This document shows, piece by piece, positions 34,825 to 43,528 of a stretch of 64,000 nt of DNA. The DNA is from an uncultured Bacteroides sp. GTDB taxonomy: Bacteria > Bacteroidota > Bacteroidia > Bacteroidales > Bacteroidaceae. Position 1 is the first letter of the stretch. The number at the start of each line of letters is the position of its first letter. The stretch is taken from contig UQTJ01000001.1 of NCBI GenBank assembly GCA_900544075.1, forward strand, positions 186,001-250,000, read 5' to 3'. The notes below the pieces were generated by a model. That model saw only the letters and a list, made by a program, of their open reading frames with translations, ran no database searches and was not told the origin of the DNA. A program made the position numbers and the translations under genes.

Positions 34825-36453
34825 TTAAACTCTCTCCACCCATATAGGAGTACTGAAAGCCCACTGCTGGTCTTTCTGACGCACTCTGACATAATAATAG
34901 TCTGTATCTCTCTCAGGTTCGTTGTCCTCCATATAATGTTCTATGGTATAGCAATCTTCAGGCATAGCCCTGTTGAAGAGTATAGCCTCGCTAAGCCATC
35001 CTATCATGAAGTGACTGCGTGAACCGGCAAGCAATTCTCCCAAAGAATGCTCAAAATGTTTTCCGTTGAAATCGGCAGAAAGAATTCCATCCTTTGGCAT
35101 TTCCAGTTCAAGAATAACAGCTTGAGTAGCAGGAGTTACTGTGTTAGGATTCTTGGTTGTGAACAGTTTCAGTTCTACTGACTTCTCTGTTGTTGAAAGG
35201 ATACGGTTCACATGAGTATGGAATTCTGTTTCGCCTTCTTGAGGAGAAGTAAATGCAGCACCGCGGAAACATGGTGTCACGCTTAATATACGTCCCTTGT
35301 TTATGCTCAACGCACCGTCCCATGTAACATATCTTTCCTCACGGTTCCATCCGAACTCTACCTTCACCTTACAACGCACCGTATCACCGGCCGGAGCAAG
35401 CGGACTCATAGGTCCGTTCATTCGTGCAAGCAACTTACCGTTCTTGATTATATCAATATAGTCAATACAGCTTTGTCCTTCGACATTCAGGTATATGCGA
35501 CGCTGATTTCCTCTCACAACATCACCCATAAACGCATCGTTCAGGCGGAAATCAATCAATATCTTATCACCTGTCGAGCAGCATACGTGACGGTTCTCCA
35601 TAGCATTCCACAAAGCATCACGTGTAAGAGAAGGTGCAAGCACACCTATACGTCCGTCACCGTAGCTACCTGGATAGCCGGAATGCTGGTCAGTAGAACC
35701 CATAAGTCCGAACTTATAACCGCGTTCCAGACCGCACAGGATTGTGCCTTCCCACTGACGAGGTCCCATATCGTGAAGATACGGAAAATCACCCTGATCT
35801 GATTCAGCAAGTCCATGACGTGAATACATTTCCACAAAAGGCGTCTGCTTACCTTCAGTAAAGAAGTCCCAGTTATATCCTCTATATCCAGTCTGATATC
35901 CCATATGGTGTGGAGTGATAAACACTTTATGTCCACGTGCCTTCTGTTTCCAGTCTTCAATGGAAGTACATTCCACCAAAGGAGCGTCAAGGTCATAATT
36001 CAACGCTACATGGTCGCCATGTTCCATACTGTGAGCCTCATAACCTATGAATGCAAGGAACTCTCCTTCTTTATTATATTCATTGGTCATTGCCACATAC
36101 TTCTCGTAGCCACCTTGTCTTAAACGCTTGAATGCACCTGTATGATAATCAATAACCCATTTCAGACGAGGGTCATTCTCACCCGGAATGTCAGGCCACA
36201 TAGCATGAGGAGTGACACTTACGAAATCAAGCTGAGTTTTTGCAGCTTCGAAAGCATCACGCATATCTCCATGACCATAAGTAAGATTACAATGATTATG
36301 AAGGTCGCCCCAATACATCTTAAACTTTGAAGCAGATGGCATTATCTTCTTTGCTTCCTTTGAACCCGGCACACATGAACCGAGCAGGCTGCCGGAAGCT
36401 GCCATACCAAGAAACGACCAGCCTGAAACCTTTAGAAAATCTCTTCTATCCAT
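34825..36453 (-). CDS. DUF3604 PHP-like metallo-protein, exported
   Basis: A 542-residue protein with a twin-arginine-like leader (MDRRDFLKVSGWSFLG) and lipobox (LLGSC, Cys27). It resembles DUF3604, a PHP-type fold. Putative metal ligands cluster in GDLHNHCNLTYGHGD, VTPHAMW, YEAHSMEHGDH, ITPHHMGY and STDQHSGYPGSYGDGR. Its activity is not established to my knowledge; the family sits inside heparin PULs between the sulfatase and the ROK kinase, so I infer a hydrolytic step on a sulfated or amino sugar, or a phosphoesterase-like role. It lies 51 nt after the sulfatase. Confidence 0.8.
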   Translation of the reverse strand: MDRRDFLKVSGWSFLGMAASGSLLGSCVPGSKEAKKIMPSASKFKMYWGDLHNHCNLTYGHGDMRDAFEAAKTQLDFVSVTPHAMWPDIPGENDPRLKWVIDYHTGAFKRLRQGGYEKYVAMTNEYNKEGEFLAFIGYEAHSMEHGDHVALNYDLDAPLVECTSIEDWKQKARGHKVFITPHHMGYQTGYRGYNWDFFTEGKQTPFVEMYSRHGLAESDQGDFPYLHDMGPRQWEGTILCGLERGYKFGLMGSTDQHSGYPGSYGDGRIGVLAPSLTRDALWNAMENRHVCCSTGDKILIDFRLNDAFMGDVVRGNQRRIYLNVEGQSCIDYIDIIKNGKLLARMNGPMSPLAPAGDTVRCKVKVEFGWNREERYVTWDGALSINKGRILSVTPCFRGAAFTSPQEGETEFHTHVNRILSTTEKSVELKLFTTKNPNTVTPATQAVILELEMPKDGILSADFNGKHFEHSLGELLAGSRSHFMIGWLSEAILFNRAMPEDCYTIEHYMEDNEPERDTDYYYVRVRQKDQQWAFSTPIWVERV

Positions 36454-36504
36454 TAGTATTAAGAATTAAGAATTGAAAATGAAGAATTAAGAATTAACTA
36501 TAAA
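36454..36504. repeat. AT-rich TTAAGAA heptamer repeat
   Basis: The gap between the sulfatase and DUF3604 genes holds attaagaattaagaattg and gaagaattaagaattaac, the same degenerate repeat as in 2567-2641. No other signal is seen. Confidence 0.55.
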
Positions 36505-38121
36505 TTAATGAGTTCTATCCATTACTCTTCTGTCACCTTTGAACAGCACATTTACTTTTTCATCCGGATCCGTATCTGCATATTCCTTTTGAGCCTTCTC
36601 AAGCAATCCATGCATCATATTTCTCACTTCTGCGTATGAAGCATCATCATATACATTATTCATTTCTTCCGGGTCTTCAGCAAGGTCGTAAAGTTCCCAT
36701 TCGTCTATATCATTATAGAAATGAATAAGTTTATAACGGTCTGTACGAATTCCATACTGGCGTTTCACAGAATGCTCAGCCGGATATTCATAATAATGAT
36801 AATAAGTATATTCTCTCCAGTCGTTCGGAAGCTTTCCTCCATTATCCAGAATAGAACGAAGCGAACGTCCCTGCATATCCTCAGGTATCTCCACCCCGGC
36901 ATAATCAAGGAAAGTAGGTGCAAAGTCTATGTTCATACACAAAGCCTTACTCTCACTTCCTGCTGTAATGGAGCGTGGATAACGTATAAGCAACGGCATA
37001 CGTGTTTCTTCATACATGAAACGCTTGTCGAACCATCCGTGCTCTCCAAGGAAAAATCCCTGATCGGATGTATATACTATTATAGTATTGTCAAGTTCAC
37101 CTATACTTTCCAAATGTTTCATCAACCGCCCTACACTTTCATCCACCGACATAGCAGTAGCAAGATAGTCACGCATGTATTGCTGATATTTCCAACTTAC
37201 CAGATTGCTGCCAGTGAGTTTACCACTACGATACTCCTCTATACGCGGTGCATATACCTCGTCCCATTTATCCTGCACTTCCTCAGGCATGCGTTTATAC
37301 ACTTTGTACAGACGGTTGGTAGTATCGCGCAACATTTCATCACGTGTAAGAAGCTTCAAATCCCAGTCATCAGTAAAGGTATGTTCTATACTCATATCCT
37401 GCTCCTTCGATGCACGGCCACGTCCTTTGTAATCATCAAAGAGAGTGGCAGGTTCAGGAAATACCGTATTATTGAACAGTCCCAAATGACGCGGAGCCGG
37501 CATCCAGTTGCGGTGAGGCGCTTTATGATGGAACATCAGACAGAAAGGCTTGTTCTTATCAACACCATCAATATATTTTATGGCCTTATCAGTTATGATA
37601 TCCGTAACATATCCTTTCTCGACAATATGCTTTCCATTCTCATTGAAATCCGGGTCATAGTAATCACCCTGTTCCTCCTGCCCTGTAAGGATACTCCAGT
37701 AATCAAACCCCTTAGGCTCGGAAATCAGATGCCATTTACCCACAATGCCTGTCTGATAACCGGCCTTATGAAGAAGACTGATAAATGTAGGCTGGTCCGA
37801 ATTGAACCTGCTCGCATTATCAGTAAAACCATTTATATGGCTCATCTTTCCAGTAAGGATACAAGCACGGCTCGGACCGGACAATGCGTTAGTGGCATAA
37901 CATCTGTCCATGCGTATTCCCTCATGTGCCAGGCGGTCAAGATTTGGAGTCTGAACCAGATTGCCGCCATAACATGAAATAGCCTGAGTGGTATGGTCGT
38001 CCGTCATAATGAATATTATGTTCGGCCTTTTATCCTCACGTGTATTCTTTTTTGAAGCGCAGCCTGCCAAAGACATTCCGGCCACTGACAGGAACAGCGC
38101 ATTATATATCAGTTTTTCCAT
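36505..38121 (-). CDS. S1 sulfatase, GlcNAc-6-O-sulfatase type (S1_11-like)
   Basis: Removes a sulfate ester, probably 6-O on GlcNAc of heparan. The 538-residue protein has a lipobox (SLAGC, Cys21) followed by CASKKN, without the surface-export acidic residues, so periplasm-facing. Catalytic features: metal Asp41/Asp42 in MTDDHTTQ, the formylglycine motif S-G-P-S-R (81-85; Ser type, needing an anaerobic maturase), HHKAPHRNW and a second metal site in YTSDQGFFLGEHG. The layout closely recalls B. thetaiotaomicron BT4656. It starts 2 nt after PL12, within the operon. Confidence 0.9.
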   Translation of the reverse strand: MEKLIYNALFLSVAGMSLAGCASKKNTREDKRPNIIFIMTDDHTTQAISCYGGNLVQTPNLDRLAHEGIRMDRCYATNALSGPSRACILTGKMSHINGFTDNASRFNSDQPTFISLLHKAGYQTGIVGKWHLISEPKGFDYWSILTGQEEQGDYYDPDFNENGKHIVEKGYVTDIITDKAIKYIDGVDKNKPFCLMFHHKAPHRNWMPAPRHLGLFNNTVFPEPATLFDDYKGRGRASKEQDMSIEHTFTDDWDLKLLTRDEMLRDTTNRLYKVYKRMPEEVQDKWDEVYAPRIEEYRSGKLTGSNLVSWKYQQYMRDYLATAMSVDESVGRLMKHLESIGELDNTIIVYTSDQGFFLGEHGWFDKRFMYEETRMPLLIRYPRSITAGSESKALCMNIDFAPTFLDYAGVEIPEDMQGRSLRSILDNGGKLPNDWREYTYYHYYEYPAEHSVKRQYGIRTDRYKLIHFYNDIDEWELYDLAEDPEEMNNVYDDASYAEVRNMMHGLLEKAQKEYADTDPDEKVNVLFKGDRRVMDRTH

Positions 38122-38123
38122 TA

Positions 38124-40130
38124 TTACAATCCGTATTTCAACACCTGTTTCTTACCGTCAACCTTAACTTCCACCTCAAGTCCTTTCTCATCATATTTCT
38201 TTGATTTGAACTTGGCAGAAATCTTCGGTGCATCAGCACTGTCCTTAAGCGGGCAGATAACAGTGATATATCTTACAGGCTCGCTACTGTCTTTCTTCAC
38301 ATTGAATGAGACATTCATTCTCTTCTGTTTCTTTCTGTATTCAGTAGACAACCATCCTTCTTCTTTCTTCATTGTCATGCCGTCAGGACCGAAGCACTGC
38401 AGTTTCATATTGCTGCCCGGCTCAAAAGCTGTCACGAAAGTCATATCTTCACGACTGTTGTTTACCTTTCCGCGAGGCATCTGATAATTCAGATTGACAG
38501 AACCTTTTGCATCTCCCACAGCCTCGTCTACTATAACGAAATACTTGCCATCAACAAAGAATACAGAACGACGGTGTTTCAGTTTCTTGTAGCTCTGGTT
38601 TTCTGTTACCAACATCTGTACATTACCTTCAGGCTGCCAAAGCAATGTCTTTGAATCAGTAGTTTCCAAATCCTTGCCACCAAGAGTCAATGTATTATGC
38701 ACACGAGTCTGACGGAACCAGTTACGCCATTCCATAACCTCTCCATTACCCGCATATACATATGAACCTGAATCAGCAAACAGTTTCTTGCCATTAAACC
38801 AAAGTTCGAAAGTTCCGTTATCAGGCTGGCAATGCCAGAATGCCTTAGGACCAGCTTTTACCACCATCTGTGTAGCATCCATATCCCATGAGTTACGGAA
38901 TACAAAGAAGCCTGACTCCTTGAAAGCAATAGAAAGATTTTCAGGCAATTTACCTTCCTTACCCTGTGTAGCCATATATCTGATAGCCTCGTTTTCAGGG
39001 AAAGTCTTAAGCCAACGCTTATAGTTCTTGACCATTTCTTTCTTGTCTGTCAGTTTAGCATCACTGAAACAAGGATTTGTATAATCAGGGAAAGAAATAT
39101 TCATATAGAACATTATCATATTTTCCACTGTATCAATATAAGACTGTGGGAACTCTTTCTTGTAACCGTTCATATCGGCCAGTTCCAATGCCTTCCAGAA
39201 AATATTTATAGCAGCCAGATGATAGTGAGGGTCCAACTCAAATTGTCCTCCATCCTTATAAACCTGTACACCAATCTCCTTGTTCAGAATGTCTATACCG
39301 CTACGTCTCCACTCGGCAGCCTCTTTAAATTCAGGGAAGAAAGAACCTGCACACAACATACGCTGAGCCTCAAACAACAGGTGATTACCCTGATCAGAGT
39401 AGTTTGCCATGATATGCAAAGCGTGCTTATGATAGTTCAGGAGGAACTCGGTTAAGAACTCCGGAGTAAACGAAGGTGACGGCAAGAACAATACAAACTG
39501 TGATGTCTGATCCTGCAAACGGTTACTAACCTCAAGAGGACGCCATGCGAATCGCATGTTCTCATAATCCCCCTTCAGTTTTCCATCGTTTACCAGTTCA
39601 TATTCTTTTTTGTCTATTTTCAACAATGGATTTTTCTTTATCCAGTCCATATACTGGAAAACCCACTCTTTCGCATATTTCTCGTCACCACTCAATCTAT
39701 AGGCCTTACCCATCGGAGTAAACCATTTGTGACGGTGCAGCTGCCAGCGTAATTCATTATCCTTTACAGGCCAATACTGCCAGTCGATATCCTGACCGTA
39801 GTTGAACGAAGGCTGATAACCCTTATGCGAGAAGAAAGTATGCTCCAAAGCCTCATCTGCCCACTTCTGTTCATCCTTACTTATCGTAATCTTATCAACA
39901 TTTATTTCAGGTGCCTTGACATTCTTACGTGCCCTATAATATTCCAGCAACGCGCTTGCCGCATCGGCATCCTTACCTTGAGAATGCAGTTCCTTCACTT
40001 TTTCCAATCCCGGATAATCGAGATTAAGAAAATCAAACACTTCTGTTTTTAACTCCTGCGCAGCAGCCGTACATACGGAACAAGCCAACGCTACTGAAAA
40101 AGCCAGATTTTTAAAAGCAAATATTTTCAT
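38124..40130 (-). CDS. PL12 heparan sulfate lyase (heparinase III type), periplasmic
   Basis: Cleaves heparan sulfate by elimination. The 668-residue protein has a Sec signal cut near AAAQE, then the heparinase II/III N-terminal alpha-toroid and C-terminal beta-sandwich. Catalytic residues expected for the family are visible: Asn249 in QGNHLLFEAQR, Tyr303 in DPHYHLAAIN and His433 in FWHCQPDNGTFE. The motif WPVKDNELRWQLHRHKWF (120-137) is shared with the lipoprotein paralogue at 51632-53710. It is transcribed after GH88 and before the sulfatase, matching my memory of BT4657. Confidence 0.94.
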   Translation of the reverse strand: MKIFAFKNLAFSVALACSVCTAAAQELKTEVFDFLNLDYPGLEKVKELHSQGKDADAASALLEYYRARKNVKAPEINVDKITISKDEQKWADEALEHTFFSHKGYQPSFNYGQDIDWQYWPVKDNELRWQLHRHKWFTPMGKAYRLSGDEKYAKEWVFQYMDWIKKNPLLKIDKKEYELVNDGKLKGDYENMRFAWRPLEVSNRLQDQTSQFVLFLPSPSFTPEFLTEFLLNYHKHALHIMANYSDQGNHLLFEAQRMLCAGSFFPEFKEAAEWRRSGIDILNKEIGVQVYKDGGQFELDPHYHLAAINIFWKALELADMNGYKKEFPQSYIDTVENMIMFYMNISFPDYTNPCFSDAKLTDKKEMVKNYKRWLKTFPENEAIRYMATQGKEGKLPENLSIAFKESGFFVFRNSWDMDATQMVVKAGPKAFWHCQPDNGTFELWFNGKKLFADSGSYVYAGNGEVMEWRNWFRQTRVHNTLTLGGKDLETTDSKTLLWQPEGNVQMLVTENQSYKKLKHRRSVFFVDGKYFVIVDEAVGDAKGSVNLNYQMPRGKVNNSREDMTFVTAFEPGSNMKLQCFGPDGMTMKKEEGWLSTEYRKKQKRMNVSFNVKKDSSEPVRYITVICPLKDSADAPKISAKFKSKKYDEKGLEVEVKVDGKKQVLKYGL

Positions 40131-40234
40131 GATATTGTCAGTTAGTTGTTGGTTATTAGTAATTAGTTGTTAGTCCTTTATCATCAATTCTCAAAACTAA
40201 GAACTAACAACCTAAAAACTTAAAAACTAAAAAT
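40131..40234. repeat. AT-rich gap with inverted TTAGTT / AACTAA repeats
   Basis: The gap between GH88 and PL12 contains gttagttgttggttattagt and, 40 bp on, ctaagaactaacaacctaaa, which are loosely complementary and could fold into a long AT-rich hairpin after the GH88 stop. No T-tract typical of a terminator follows. Confidence 0.4.
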
Positions 40235-41515
40235 TTATAAATTCTTATATTCAATACCTTTCAGTTTCATATATCTCTGCAAAGCCTCAAGGTAATAATA
40301 GTCCGCATAGTTAAGAGGAACATCTATTTCCGAACCGTTAGGAAGAGAACCTGTAGAATGCATCAATATAAATCCCTGATTATCTCCTTCCTTTGCAAGA
40401 TATGCATCAGATGACAAACTCTTAAGTATTTTCTCTGCATAATCGAAATATTTCTGTCCGTCTTCCACCATAGTACTCATTTCAATCAGTGCAGAAGCTG
40501 TAACAGCAGCAGCAGAAGCATCACGAGGAGTTTCCTCTGTAACAGGAGCATCGTAATCCCAATAAGGAATAGCATCTTCTGTTTTCACTCTGTCCATTAT
40601 CATATCTGCCACATTAACAGCAAAGTCCAAATACTTCTTGTCACCTGTTTCACGATAGCATGATGTATATCCGTAAACAGCCCAAGCCTGACCGCGAGCC
40701 CATGAAGAATCATCATTCTTTCCCTGATGAGTCTGCTTACGTTCTACTGTTCCATCATTATTATAGCTTACCACATGCCAGCAAGTATAGTCCGGACGGA
40801 AATGATTAGCCATGGTCTTGTCGGCATGCTTCAATGCTATTTCCTTATACTTGGCATCACCTGTCATTTTGCTTACAGTAAACAGCAGATCAAGATTCAT
40901 CATATTATCTATGATAACAGGGAAATTCCATGTACCAAAGTCCCATGAGCGGATACATGAGATACTATCATTAAAACGTCCTATAAGATTATCTGCCGTC
41001 TCAACCATTACAGCATCGATAGTATCAGCATATGCCAGACGGCGTGCATTGCCATAACTGCAATTAATCATAAATCCCAAGTCGTGTGTACCTTTATAAT
41101 AACGTACCGGATTCAACAGATTAGTATATTTTGCAGCCTCAGTTTCCAACTCCTTATTGCCGGTAAGTTCGTAAGCATACCATAATGAACCCGGATAGAA
41201 ACCACTTGTCCAATCATAAACACTACATAATCTGCGTTTGCCATCCATCTCAGGAGCAGGCTTCTTACGCAATGAATCTACAAAAGTTGCCGTATCTCTT
41301 TCCAACTGTCGGATCAGGAAATCCATATCATAACCTACATGGATTGAACGAGGTAACTTACCTGTACCGTCTATTTCATGTGCAGTCAGTAAAAGCTGTG
41401 AAGCCGATCTGTTCAGCGATGTTTTAATCCAACTATAATCTTCTTTTTGTTGTGTATTGCCGCATGAAGCCATAACCAATGTAGCGATAGCAGCAATAAA
41501 GTAATTTCTCTTCAT
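40235..41515 (-). CDS. GH88 unsaturated glucuronyl hydrolase lipoprotein
   Basis: Removes the 4,5-unsaturated uronic acid left at the non-reducing end by heparin lyases. Using the ATG at 41515 the protein has 426 residues with a lipobox (MASC, Cys18) followed by CGNTQQ, so probably periplasm-facing. An in-frame ATG at 41536 is less likely because it would shift the signal. The alpha6/alpha6 barrel shows the two catalytic acids, Asp145 in GTHDLGFM and Asp203 in IIDNMMNLD, and HQGKNDDSSWARGQAW. A promoter lies upstream, behind a hairpin following susD. Confidence 0.93.
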   Translation of the reverse strand: MKRNYFIAAIATLVMASCGNTQQKEDYSWIKTSLNRSASQLLLTAHEIDGTGKLPRSIHVGYDMDFLIRQLERDTATFVDSLRKKPAPEMDGKRRLCSVYDWTSGFYPGSLWYAYELTGNKELETEAAKYTNLLNPVRYYKGTHDLGFMINCSYGNARRLAYADTIDAVMVETADNLIGRFNDSISCIRSWDFGTWNFPVIIDNMMNLDLLFTVSKMTGDAKYKEIALKHADKTMANHFRPDYTCWHVVSYNNDGTVERKQTHQGKNDDSSWARGQAWAVYGYTSCYRETGDKKYLDFAVNVADMIMDRVKTEDAIPYWDYDAPVTEETPRDASAAAVTASALIEMSTMVEDGQKYFDYAEKILKSLSSDAYLAKEGDNQGFILMHSTGSLPNGSEIDVPLNYADYYYLEALQRYMKLKGIEYKNL

Positions 41516-41578
41516 AGGTAAAATTTGGTTTATCATATTATAAAAAAAGAACTATCACTTATCATTTTCGAAGCATTA

Positions 41579-41613
41579 CAAAAGTATTGTTTATACATAA
41601 AATGATGTTACAA
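41579..41613 (-). promoter_or_regulatory. Promoter for the GH88-PL12-sulfatase segment
   Basis: Minus strand: -7 TACTTTTG at 41586-41579 and a TTG at 41613-41611, 24 bp apart (a little long). It lies about 65 bp before the GH88 ATG in a 208-bp gap, after a stem-loop that may end the susC-susD transcript. Confidence 0.45.
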
Positions 41614-41681
41614 TAATGTGTATTATGCTATCGCCAAAGCATTTACAAGTGATAATTCTGTATAAAAAAATATCATTATTG

Positions 41682-41709
41682 TACATTGGGGCATTTAGGC
41701 CCCAATGTA
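41682..41709 (-). terminator. Strong stem-loop after susD
   Basis: TACATTGGGGC (41682-41692) and GCCCCAATGTA (41699-41709) are perfectly complementary over 11 bp with a 6-nt loop, 15 nt past the susD stop. On the minus strand a T7 run follows only after about 20 nt, so it may be either a terminator or a 3'-end stabilising hairpin for susCD mRNA. Confidence 0.65.
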
Positions 41710-41723
41710 TTTGTTATTTCTGC

Positions 41724-43457
41724 TTATTTCCAACCCGGATTTTGCTCAAATTTTGTACAAAGGTCCATTTCACGCTGTGGTATCGGCATAAGTTCATGCT
41801 GTCCTTTTCTTGTATATTCAGCAACTACATAATTTGCACTTTCTCCCCACCATTCATCTTGATCCTTTCGTGTCTGCATCACTGTTTCATAATATACATC
41901 CCAACGAACCAAGTCAAGACGACGGTGTCCTTCAAAAGCAAGTTCATATTTACGTTCCTTACGAACAGCCTGACGAAATTCCTCTGCATTCATACCAACT
42001 TTAAGGTCATGTGAAGTATCAGATACTCCATAAGCACGACGACGTACTTTATTAACAGCAGCATAAGCCTCATTAGTAGGACCGTTTTTCCATTCATTAA
42101 GTGCCTCTGCATATATCAGGAGGACATCAGCATAACGCAAAACATACCAATTCACGTTTGACTGGTCATTATTAAGTAAATATCCAGTTTCTACATATTT
42201 TTCTATATCCCATTTTGCTGGAGTATAATTTTGTTTCTCTTTTTGACGTTTTTCAGGATCAAGGTCACTGGCTTCACTCTTTACCGGATCTACTACTCCA
42301 TTGGTTTTCTCTGCCGCCCAAAGTATCGGACCGTCCCCAAGGCTATCATCATATCTGTAGTTAGCTATTGACAAATCACGTCTTTTATCCACCAATCCAT
42401 CAGGATTTGTACCGTTAGGAGCACCTACACCGACACCGTCCTCAGCTCTCCAGTCAAGGACAAAAGAGTGTACAACTTTTTCATTTCCTGCACAACTTCC
42501 TCTTTTACCTGCTATTGCAGTTGTCTTTACACCATTCCATTTACCGATACGTCCACTTGGATCACTCGAATTCTTATAAGTAGGTGAATAAAAGCTAACT
42601 TCAATAAGACTTTCTGTCGGATCCCATGATCCGTTGCAAGTATTTACCCATAATTGCTCAAAATCTGGAAGTAAATCATGTTTTCCAGACAATATTAATT
42701 CTCCGGCAACTTTAGCAGCCTGTTCCCACTTAGTTGTATCCTTTACAGGCCATCCAGCCCAAGTAGCATATACTTTTGCAAGGAGTCCCATAGCCGCACC
42801 TTTTGAAAAACGGAAGCTATTTTCTTTACGATAAGAATCTTCTGTTGCCCAAGGAAGGTTATCCATAGCATATTTCAAATCATTTTCTATGTATTCATAA
42901 ACCTCTGCCGGATCTGCTTGTGTGGCTTCCCTTGGATCCATATACGACATCGCTGTAGTAGTTATAAGAGGTATGTTACCAAAACGACGGACAAGCTCAA
43001 AATAGAACAAGCCTCGCAAAGCCCTTGCTTCAGCCATATAAACAGTGATCAGAGGTTTATCCTTTTCTTCAAATGAATCATACACAGCAGAAATTCTTTC
43101 AAGAAAATCATTTGCACGATAGATACCAATGTAAAGATACTGCCATGCCTGTTGTACTTCAGATTGAGTTGTAGGATAAGCATTTGCAGGCAGCATACGC
43201 CAGTTATTTGTAGTATTTCCTTCCGCTTGTTCACAATCTGTTCCCATACTGAAGTAAAAAGACAAATAATAGCCATACATAGCGTCAGCTGTTGTTGTTT
43301 GATAAATACCATACAAAACAGTTTCAGCCTGCTCAGGAGTAGTAAGGAAGCCTTCCTTTTCTATATCCACCTTATTTTCTTCTTTCAGGAAGTCTGAACA
43401 TCCTGTTACAAAGTGGGCGGCTGCCAATAACAATATATATAATATTCCTTTTTTCAT
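41724..43457 (-). CDS. susD: SusD-family heparin/heparan-binding lipoprotein
   Basis: Surface lid partner of the SusC channel. The 577-residue protein has a lipobox (VTGC, Cys20) followed by CSDFLKEE, an acidic surface-export signal, then the SusD start KVDIEKEGFLTTPEQAE, TPR helices and the C-terminal RYADVLLIYAEALNEW and EGHRRLDLVRW motifs. It ends NPGWK. Unlike the pectin susD, it is uninterrupted. Heparan specificity is inferred from the surrounding lyases and sulfatase and from gene order like BT4659. Confidence 0.94.
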   Translation of the reverse strand: MKKGILYILLLAAAHFVTGCSDFLKEENKVDIEKEGFLTTPEQAETVLYGIYQTTTADAMYGYYLSFYFSMGTDCEQAEGNTTNNWRMLPANAYPTTQSEVQQAWQYLYIGIYRANDFLERISAVYDSFEEKDKPLITVYMAEARALRGLFYFELVRRFGNIPLITTTAMSYMDPREATQADPAEVYEYIENDLKYAMDNLPWATEDSYRKENSFRFSKGAAMGLLAKVYATWAGWPVKDTTKWEQAAKVAGELILSGKHDLLPDFEQLWVNTCNGSWDPTESLIEVSFYSPTYKNSSDPSGRIGKWNGVKTTAIAGKRGSCAGNEKVVHSFVLDWRAEDGVGVGAPNGTNPDGLVDKRRDLSIANYRYDDSLGDGPILWAAEKTNGVVDPVKSEASDLDPEKRQKEKQNYTPAKWDIEKYVETGYLLNNDQSNVNWYVLRYADVLLIYAEALNEWKNGPTNEAYAAVNKVRRRAYGVSDTSHDLKVGMNAEEFRQAVRKERKYELAFEGHRRLDLVRWDVYYETVMQTRKDQDEWWGESANYVVAEYTRKGQHELMPIPQREMDLCTKFEQNPGWK

Positions 43458-43528
43458 ATTATTATGAGTTTGTAAATTTATTAGTTTTAATTATATGACA
43501 AGCTAATATAACCTTATCACTTAGTATC

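Noticed and set aside
34824..34892. Upstream extension of the ROK kinase to 34892
   Set aside because: It would overlap the DUF3604 gene by 68 bp; MKRYAIGIDLGG is the canonical ROK start.
36721..37977. A 418-codon plus-strand frame opposite the sulfatase gene
   Set aside because: It is wholly antisense to a well-supported sulfatase with conserved motifs; the composition (rich in Ile, Thr, His, Cys) is typical of a shadow frame.
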